DNA of 64,000 nucleotides, taken from NCBI GenBank assembly GCA_002700365.1, contig PADB01000012.1, positions 372,001 through 436,000 of the forward strand, written 5' to 3'. The position numbers and the translations under genes were made by a program. Shown one piece after another: positions 58,439 through 64,000 of the stretch. This DNA comes from Kordiimonas sp. Lineage in GTDB: Bacteria; Pseudomonadota; Alphaproteobacteria; Sphingomonadales; Emcibacteraceae. Numbering within the stretch: the stretch's first letter is position 1; every line of letters begins with the position of its first letter. The notes under the pieces were generated by a model that did no database searches, was not told the DNA's origin, and was given only the letters and a program-made list of their open reading frames with translations.

Positions 58439-58510
58439 AATACAATTGAAACATAACCAGCCTATAGAAAACTGTGAACTCTTCCGCATTTCTGAAACTG
58501 AGATAATCTT

Positions 58511-60670
58511 ATGTCTGAACAAAGTGCCACCGCCCAGAATGATAACTTAGATGTTCTAAGCATCACCAGCGATGCGCCAGAACGTTTTATCAACAGAGAA
58601 CTTTCCTGGCTGGCCTTTAATAAGCGCGTTATCGAAGAATCATATAATACCCGGCATCCTCTATTAGAACGCCTGCGCTTTGTATCTATATCAGGCAGTA
58701 ACTTAGATGAATTTTATATGGTCCGCGTTGCCGGTATACGCGGTCAGATTAATGCTGGTGTTGAAACAATTAGCCATGATGGCCTGACACCACAACGACA
58801 GCTTGAGAAAATTAACGCGGCGGCAGAGCAGCTATTACAGGAACAGCAGCAATGCTGGCTAATGTTGAAAAGTGAATTGTCTGATGAAGGCATTACAGTA
58901 GTCAATCACACCGAATTGGATCAGGATGATGAGGAATGGGCCGAACTCTATTTTCTAGAGAAAGTCTTTCCTATTTTGACGCCTCTGGCTATTGACCCGG
59001 CGCATCCGTTTCCCTTTATTCCAAATTTGGGCTTCTCTCTCGTGATGGAACTGGAACGCGAAGATCGTCGTGGTGTCCTGAATGCCTTGGTGCCCATTCC
59101 ACCGCAAACACGCCGTTTTATCCGTCTGCCCGGTGATAAAATCCGTTACATCGCATTAGAAGATATTATCCGTTTGTTCCTGGATCAACTCTTCCCTAAT
59201 TACCGCGTATTGGGGCAGGGGCTATTTCGTATTATTCGTGATAGTGAGATGGAAGTTGATGAAGAAGCCGAAGACCTGGTCCGCGTCTTTGAAAGTGCAT
59301 TGAAACGTCGTCGCCGGGGACATGTGATCCGTCTCGAAGTCAACAACACCATGCCGGAAAAGTTAAAAGCCTTGGTCGTTAGCGAACTTAATGTCAGCAC
59401 ACAAGAAGTTGTTGATGTGTCCGGCGTGATTGGTATAGCAGAAATCAGTCAACTGATCGGCGATGAACGGCCAGACTTAAAATTCGAACCCTATAATCCG
59501 CGTTATCCCCATCGGGTGATGGAACATGGTGGTGATTGTTTTGCCGCTATCCGCAATAAGGACTTCATTGTTCACCATCCATATGAAAGTTTTGATGTCG
59601 TCCTGGGCTTCCTTAATCAAGCCGCCCGCGACCCCCAGGTCGTCGCCATTAAGCAAACGTTATATCGTACCAGTGATGACTCCCCCATTGTAAAGGCTCT
59701 CATTGAAGCCGCAGACGCCGGAAAATCTGTCACGGCACTTGTCGAACTAAAAGCACGTTTTGACGAAGCACGAAACATTAAATGGGCACGTGACCTGGAA
59801 CGCGCAGGCGTGCAGGTCGTCTACGGTTTTGTAGAAATGAAAACCCATGCAAAACTGTCTGTCGTTGTCCGCCAGGAAAATGACGGTCTGAAGACGTATT
59901 GTCACTTTGGAACAGGAAATTACCACCCAATCACCGCACGCATATACACTGACCTCTCTTTCTTCACAGATGACGAAGCATTGGGGCGCGATGCAACACA
60001 TATTTTCAACTTCCTAACCGGCTATGCGCGTCCGCGGCAGTTAGAATCTGTGTCCATTTCCCCCTTTGATCTACGGAGTACACTGCTGGAACATGTCGAC
60101 TTGGAAATCGAACATGCCAAAGCAGGACGCCCCGCCGCCATTTGGGCGAAAATGAATTCTCTCGTCTGTCCTACTGTGATTGATAAATTATATGAGGCTT
60201 CACGGGCTGGCGTTCAAATTCACCTGACAATTCGCGGCATTTGCTGTCTTCGTCCCGGTATTGAAGGATTATCGGAAAATATTCATGTCAAAAGCATTGT
60301 CGGACGTTTTCTTGAACACTCCCGCATTGCCTGCTTTGGCAATGGTCATGAATTACCATCGCCCAAAGCTAAAGTTTTTATCTCTTCCGCAGACTGGATG
60401 CCACGTAATCTGGACCGTCGTGTAGAAACACTCGTTCCCCTGACAAACCCCACAGTGCATATGCAGGTTCTAAATCAAATCATGGGAGCCAATATGCGCG
60501 ATGCGGCACAAAGTTGGGTGTTACAACCAAATGGGCAATACGAACGGCTTGCGAGCACAGATGAATCTTTCAACATTCATCATTATTTTATGACTAACCC
60601 TAGCTTGTCCGGCATGGGGAAGGCCATTAAAGATGAGGAAATCCCCCAGCTTTTACCTGAGGGCAAATAA
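58511..60670 (+). CDS. ppk1: Polyphosphate kinase 1
   Basis: Ppk1 makes polyphosphate from ATP. The 719-aa protein has the N-terminal [15 protein letters not shown], and the phospholipase-D-like halves with the histidines in [12 protein letters not shown] and [29 protein letters not shown]-type sequence identifies the family. It is followed 81 bp later by a Ppx-type phosphatase, giving synthesis and breakdown of the polymer in one locus. Confidence 0.97.
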   Translation: MSEQSATAQNDNLDVLSITSDAPERFINRELSWLAFNKRVIEESYNTRHPLLERLRFVSISGSNLDEFYMVRVAGIRGQINAGVETISHDGLTPQRQLEKINAAAEQLLQEQQQCWLMLKSELSDEGITVVNHTELDQDDEEWAELYFLEKVFPILTPLAIDPAHPFPFIPNLGFSLVMELEREDRRGVLNALVPIPPQTRRFIRLPGDKIRYIALEDIIRLFLDQLFPNYRVLGQGLFRIIRDSEMEVDEEAEDLVRVFESALKRRRRGHVIRLEVNNTMPEKLKALVVSELNVSTQEVVDVSGVIGIAEISQLIGDERPDLKFEPYNPRYPHRVMEHGGDCFAAIRNKDFIVHHPYESFDVVLGFLNQAARDPQVVAIKQTLYRTSDDSPIVKALIEAADAGKSVTALVELKARFDEARNIKWARDLERAGVQVVYGFVEMKTHAKLSVVVRQENDGLKTYCHFGTGNYHPITARIYTDLSFFTDDEALGRDATHIFNFLTGYARPRQLESVSISPFDLRSTLLEHVDLEIEHAKAGRPAAIWAKMNSLVCPTVIDKLYEASRAGVQIHLTIRGICCLRPGIEGLSENIHVKSIVGRFLEHSRIACFGNGHELPSPKAKVFISSADWMPRNLDRRVETLVPLTNPTVHMQVLNQIMGANMRDAAQSWVLQPNGQYERLASTDESFNIHHYFMTNPSLSGMGKAIKDEEIPQLLPEGK

Positions 60671-60751
60671 AGATTTATTCATTGTCACTTTTGTGTAATC
60701 TGTCACATACTGATTTTTATGTAGATTAAATTCCCCGTTGGAACTTCGTGA

Positions 60752-62212
60752 ATGGGCAAGTTTGCTGTCGTTGACATCGGATCAAATTCGGTCCGTCTTG
60801 TTGTCTATGAAAACCTTAAACGCACACCTTATGTTGCATTCAATGAAAAGGTTCTCTGTGGTTTAGGTGGTGAAGTCACCGCCACAGGCAAAATGAGCCC
60901 AGATGCCATGGATATGGCATTGCGCACATTAAAGCGTTTTTCCATTCTTATGAAAAAAATGGGGATTTCACAGTATCGCGCCGTTGCAACGGCCGCAGTC
61001 CGCGATGCACTAAATGGTCCTGATTTTATAAAAGACATACGTCGTTATTGTGAGCTAGACGTTGACGTCATCAATGGTGAAGAAGAGGGGCGCCTTTCAG
61101 GACTAGGGGTTATTTGTGCCTTGCCAACGGCACAAGGGGTAGTCGGTGACCTCGGCGGGGGAAGTTTAGAGCTTATTGCGATTGCAGAAGGGCGCGTTCA
61201 CGAAAGCACCAGCCTTCCAATCGGCCCTCTTCGGCTGATGAAGGATCAGAATGCCAACTCGCATCGCATCATAGATGATGCGCTTAAAGGCCTTGGATGG
61301 ATGTCCGCAGAAAAGAATAAGCGATTTTATGCTGTGGGCGGGGCATGGCGGGCTCTTGCCAAATTGCATATGGCAATGACGCAGTATCCTCTTATCAACT
61401 TACATCATTATGCTATTCCTTTTAAAGATATGATGGAGTTGTGTGAGTATGTTGCTGGTAAAACACCCGAAGAAATACAGACAAAGCATAATTTTAGCAG
61501 CCGCCGCCTAAAGGTGCTGCCCTTGGCCGCTTTGACCTTGCAAAAAGTTCTACAAAAAATAAAACCCACCGAAATCATCATATCAGGCTACGGACTGCGG
61601 GAAGGACTTGTCTTTGAAAGCATGGCACCAGATGTGCGTGCCCAGGACCCGTTATTGCAATCCTGCAGGGAAATGGCTGAAATGACAGGCCGTTTCCCGG
61701 AGCATGGCCGGCGCCTTAAAAAATGGATTGATGTTCTTTTTCCCAATGAAACAGCCGAAGATGCACACCTTCGATTGGCAATTTGTATGTTGAGCGATGT
61801 CGGCTGGCGTGGTCATCCTGAATACCGTGCAGAGCGCGTTTACTCTGATATTCTCTATAGCCGGTTTTTAGGGCTAGACCACAGGGGCTGTGCCATTACA
61901 GGCTTGGCCTTATATGTATGTTACGGTGGAACTGCAGGGAAAAGCACTACACGTATTGCCGAAACATTACTCAGCGACCAGGAAATTCAATATGCTGTGT
62001 GCATTGGAATTGCACTGCGGTTGGCACAACGCATATCAGCCGGAACCGAGCGCGGTCTTAAGGCCGTAACGCTTTCTGTTACCGATGATAATATAATTGA
62101 ATTAGCCTTAAAGCCCGGGAAAGAAGACCTTATCAATGAGGTCGTTGAAAAGCGTCTGACTAATCTTGGACGTATTTTTGAAATGGAAACGCAAATTGCC
62201 GAGCCAGTTTAA
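60752..62212 (+). CDS. ppx: Exopolyphosphatase (Ppx/GppA family)
   Basis: Ppx removes terminal phosphates from polyphosphate. The 486-aa protein has the loops VVDIGSNSVRLVVY and VGDLGGGSLELIA, the ATAAVRDALNG segment and GEEEGRLSG. The C-terminal half has the HD-like extension typical of the long Ppx forms. It lies directly after ppk1 and is the second family member in the window after the gene at 15320. Convergent with rnd. Confidence 0.94.
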   Translation: MGKFAVVDIGSNSVRLVVYENLKRTPYVAFNEKVLCGLGGEVTATGKMSPDAMDMALRTLKRFSILMKKMGISQYRAVATAAVRDALNGPDFIKDIRRYCELDVDVINGEEEGRLSGLGVICALPTAQGVVGDLGGGSLELIAIAEGRVHESTSLPIGPLRLMKDQNANSHRIIDDALKGLGWMSAEKNKRFYAVGGAWRALAKLHMAMTQYPLINLHHYAIPFKDMMELCEYVAGKTPEEIQTKHNFSSRRLKVLPLAALTLQKVLQKIKPTEIIISGYGLREGLVFESMAPDVRAQDPLLQSCREMAEMTGRFPEHGRRLKKWIDVLFPNETAEDAHLRLAICMLSDVGWRGHPEYRAERVYSDILYSRFLGLDHRGCAITGLALYVCYGGTAGKSTTRIAETLLSDQEIQYAVCIGIALRLAQRISAGTERGLKAVTLSVTDDNIIELALKPGKEDLINEVVEKRLTNLGRIFEMETQIAEPV

Positions 62213-62250
62213 ACGGCCCCAGTTTAACGGCCAATGATAAATCTTGTCGT

Positions 62251-63408
62251 CTAATCACCCAGCAAAATGGTCTTGAGCTTTCCCCCACGAATAGCGAAAC
62301 CTAATTCACCCCGCTTTACGGCTAACGCGTCCTGACCAAATAATTCGTATCGCCATCCCTTAAGCGCGGGAACATCCGCCTGATCATGACGGGCAATTAA
62401 TTCCAAATGCTCTATCGTTGCCACTAATTTACTCGCAACCCCTGCATCCTGGCATTTTAATTTCAGCAAGACCCTTAATAATTCCACGATGGGGGCCGCT
62501 TTATCATCCGGGGGACGCTTTCCTTTTGGAATTTGCGGCAATTCTTTTTCTGGTATAGCCATCGCAGCCTGCACCGCGTTCAACACCTCAGCCCCTTGTA
62601 AACCCTTCTCGAAATTGGCCGGCAAACCCCGGATTTGTTTTAGTCCTGCCACATCAGTTGGGGGATGGGCTGCAATTTCAAATAATACATCATCGCGAAT
62701 AATGCGATTACGGGGTACATCTTTGCTTTGCGCTTGCACTTCCCGCCATGCGGCCAAGGTTTGCACAATCGCCAGAAAACGTCTGTTGTTACTCCGTGTT
62801 TTTAGGCGTCGCCATGCATCTTCCGGATGGGATATATATGTCTCTGCTGCTGTGAGAATAGCCATTTCTTCAGCTAACCAGCTTTGACGCCCGTTCTTCA
62901 CCAGCATTGCGTCCAAGGCTCTGTATACATCTCTTAGATGAATAACATCACCCAAAGCGTAGTTTAGCTGTTTTTCTGTTAATGGGCGTCGCGACCAATC
63001 TGTAAAGCGGACGCTCTTATCTAATGTTGCATTGGTCAGACGCAACACTAACTTTTCATAACCTACAGACTCACCAAAACCGCACACCATTGCCGCGACC
63101 TGTGTATCAAAAAGCGGTTGTGGGACAACACCGGCTTCTTTCACAAAGATTTCAATATCCTGCCGGGCAGCATGAAACACTTTCAGCACATTTTCATTCG
63201 CCATCAGGTCATAAAACGGTTTTAAGTCCAGCCCTTCTACCAATGGATCGATCGCCCAATACTCATCCGGACTTGCAACCTGTATCAGGCAGAGTTGTGC
63301 CCAATAGGTCTTTTCACGCTTAAATTCTGTATCCACAGTAATATAAGGTGCTGTCGCCAACCGCGCGCATAAAGCAGCTAATTCATCTGTTGTTTTTATC
63401 GTAGTCAT
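62251..63408 (-). CDS. rnd: Ribonuclease D
   Basis: RNase D is a 3'-5' exoribonuclease that trims tRNA precursors. The DEDDy motifs are visible: VDTEFKREKTYW, VFHAARQDIEIF and the Tyr-containing NYALGDVIHL. An HRDC domain follows (about 205-290). I start at ATG 63408 (MTTIKTTDEL) giving 385 aa; a longer frame reaches a GTG at 63456 without a good ribosome site. It is divergent from aspS. Confidence 0.94.
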   Translation of the reverse strand: MTTIKTTDELAALCARLATAPYITVDTEFKREKTYWAQLCLIQVASPDEYWAIDPLVEGLDLKPFYDLMANENVLKVFHAARQDIEIFVKEAGVVPQPLFDTQVAAMVCGFGESVGYEKLVLRLTNATLDKSVRFTDWSRRPLTEKQLNYALGDVIHLRDVYRALDAMLVKNGRQSWLAEEMAILTAAETYISHPEDAWRRLKTRSNNRRFLAIVQTLAAWREVQAQSKDVPRNRIIRDDVLFEIAAHPPTDVAGLKQIRGLPANFEKGLQGAEVLNAVQAAMAIPEKELPQIPKGKRPPDDKAAPIVELLRVLLKLKCQDAGVASKLVATIEHLELIARHDQADVPALKGWRYELFGQDALAVKRGELGFAIRGGKLKTILLGD

Positions 63409-63531
63409 AGGGGCTCTATACACGCTTGAAGACGAAAGGTCACCCTCGTTTATCACTCCGCACTTGACACAGACGGTAATAGGCTTAACAACAGCCTAAA
63501 CTTTTTGTTCACAACCAGTGAAATATACATC

Positions 63532-64000
63532 ATGCACCAATATAGAACACATACATGCAACGATTTAGGCCAGGAACATGTAGGGCAGGAGATACGCCTT
63601 TCAGGTTGGGTACACAGGAAACGTGACCATGGCGGTCTTCTGTTTATAGATCTGCGTGACCATTACGGTATTACGCAATGTGTAATTGATGTCGATAGTG
63701 AACATTTCACCGCCGCAGAAGGAGCACGCCCGGAAAGTGTTCTGCAAATCACCGGAAAAGTCGTTTCCCGTTCTGAGGAAACCATAAATGCCAATCTGGC
63801 CACCGGGCATATCGAAGTTCAGGTCCAGCACATGGAAATTCTGTCTCAGGCTGCGGAATTACCGATGCCTGTGTTCGGCGATCAGGAATACCCTGAAGAT
63901 ACGCGCCTACGTTATCGCTATCTTGATCTGCGGCGTGAAAAAGTGCATCAAAACATAGTATTGCGATCCAAAGTCATATCCAGCCTGCGGCAACGTATGA
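63532..64000 (+). CDS. aspS: Aspartyl-tRNA synthetase (3' part beyond window)
   Basis: The first 156 codons are present and the gene continues past the right edge. The N-terminal OB-fold anticodon domain shows [30 protein letters not shown] and the [15 protein letters not shown] transition into the catalytic domain. rnd-aspS divergence is a common alphaproteobacterial layout. Whether it is a discriminating or non-discriminating enzyme cannot be judged from this part. Confidence 0.95.
   Translation, partial: MHQYRTHTCNDLGQEHVGQEIRLSGWVHRKRDHGGLLFIDLRDHYGITQCVIDVDSEHFTAAEGARPESVLQITGKVVSRSEETINANLATGHIEVQVQHMEILSQAAELPMPVFGDQEYPEDTRLRYRYLDLRREKVHQNIVLRSKVISSLRQRM

Noticed and set aside
60682-60706. 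Two TGTCAC repeats before ppx that look like a Pho box
   Set aside because: The repeats are offset by 18 bp, not 11 or 22 bp as in PhoB sites, and the intervening units match poorly.

Overview
The window reads as part of the chromosome of an alphaproteobacterium with moderate GC (high 40s by eye, not computed). The evidence is the gene content and order: purM/purN next to a DUF2066 protein, the DnaA-related regulator hdaA, ppk, ppx, rnd and aspS; lptD-surA-pdxA-ksgA; fabD-fabG-acpP-fabF-mltG-yicC-gmk; and rpsF-rpsR-rplI followed by dnaB, alr, mlaE, mlaF, radA, cvpA and purF. All are familiar alphaproteobacterial neighbourhoods. I cannot name the genus; a marine order such as Emcibacterales, Kordiimonadales or Sneathiellales is a guess. 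I found no tRNA, rRNA, IS element, prophage or CRISPR array.

Layout. 1-7131: fatty-acid and shikimate genes (accC partial at the left edge, accB, aroQ), a fused ThiS-ThiG thiazole synthase, a periplasmic DsbA-like oxidoreductase overlapping a BepA-like M48 metalloprotease, and an aminotransferase. 7173-15066: an accessory island holding a LuxR-type quorum-sensing receptor without a synthase, a phytanoyl-CoA-type dioxygenase, an AraC regulator, two paralogous VanA-like Rieske oxygenases, a CerR-like TetR regulator, and a glutaredoxin fused to an AhpD/carboxymuconolactone-decarboxylase-like protein. 15320-26405: gppA-type phosphatase, rlmE, guaB-rsmB-guaA, panB, then yfgM-bamB-der in the same order as in enterobacteria. 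26470-36486 (minus strand): ribosomal proteins S6/S18/L9, DnaB, Alr, the MlaEF lipid transporter, RadA, CvpA, PurF and an SDR. 36876-44041: type II fatty acid synthesis, MltG, YicC, Gmk and a convergent SDR. 44090-49630 (minus): KsgA, PdxA, SurA, LptD. 49894-64000: PepA-HolC, an ABC-F ATPase, Ndk, PurM-PurN, DUF2066-HdaA, Ppk-Ppx, RNase D and the 5' part of aspS.

The most interesting part is the 7.2-15.1 kb island. Its LuxR protein keeps the acyl-homoserine-lactone pocket residues at the spacing seen in TraR, and a 20-bp lux-box-like palindrome lies upstream of the phyH-luxR pair, about 42 bp before a plausible start point. The palindrome also looks like an intrinsic terminator for araC, so its role is ambiguous. 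The two Rieske genes share an 18-bp promoter element (AAATACGTATYTATWAGT). The Grx-AhpD fusion and the second Rieske gene share an operator-like palindrome (TTACAC-N4-GTRTAA), with the tetR gene divergent from the fusion. Together these suggest a small, layered regulatory circuit controlling oxidation of an unknown small molecule. That function is inference; the motifs and gene calls are read from the sequence.
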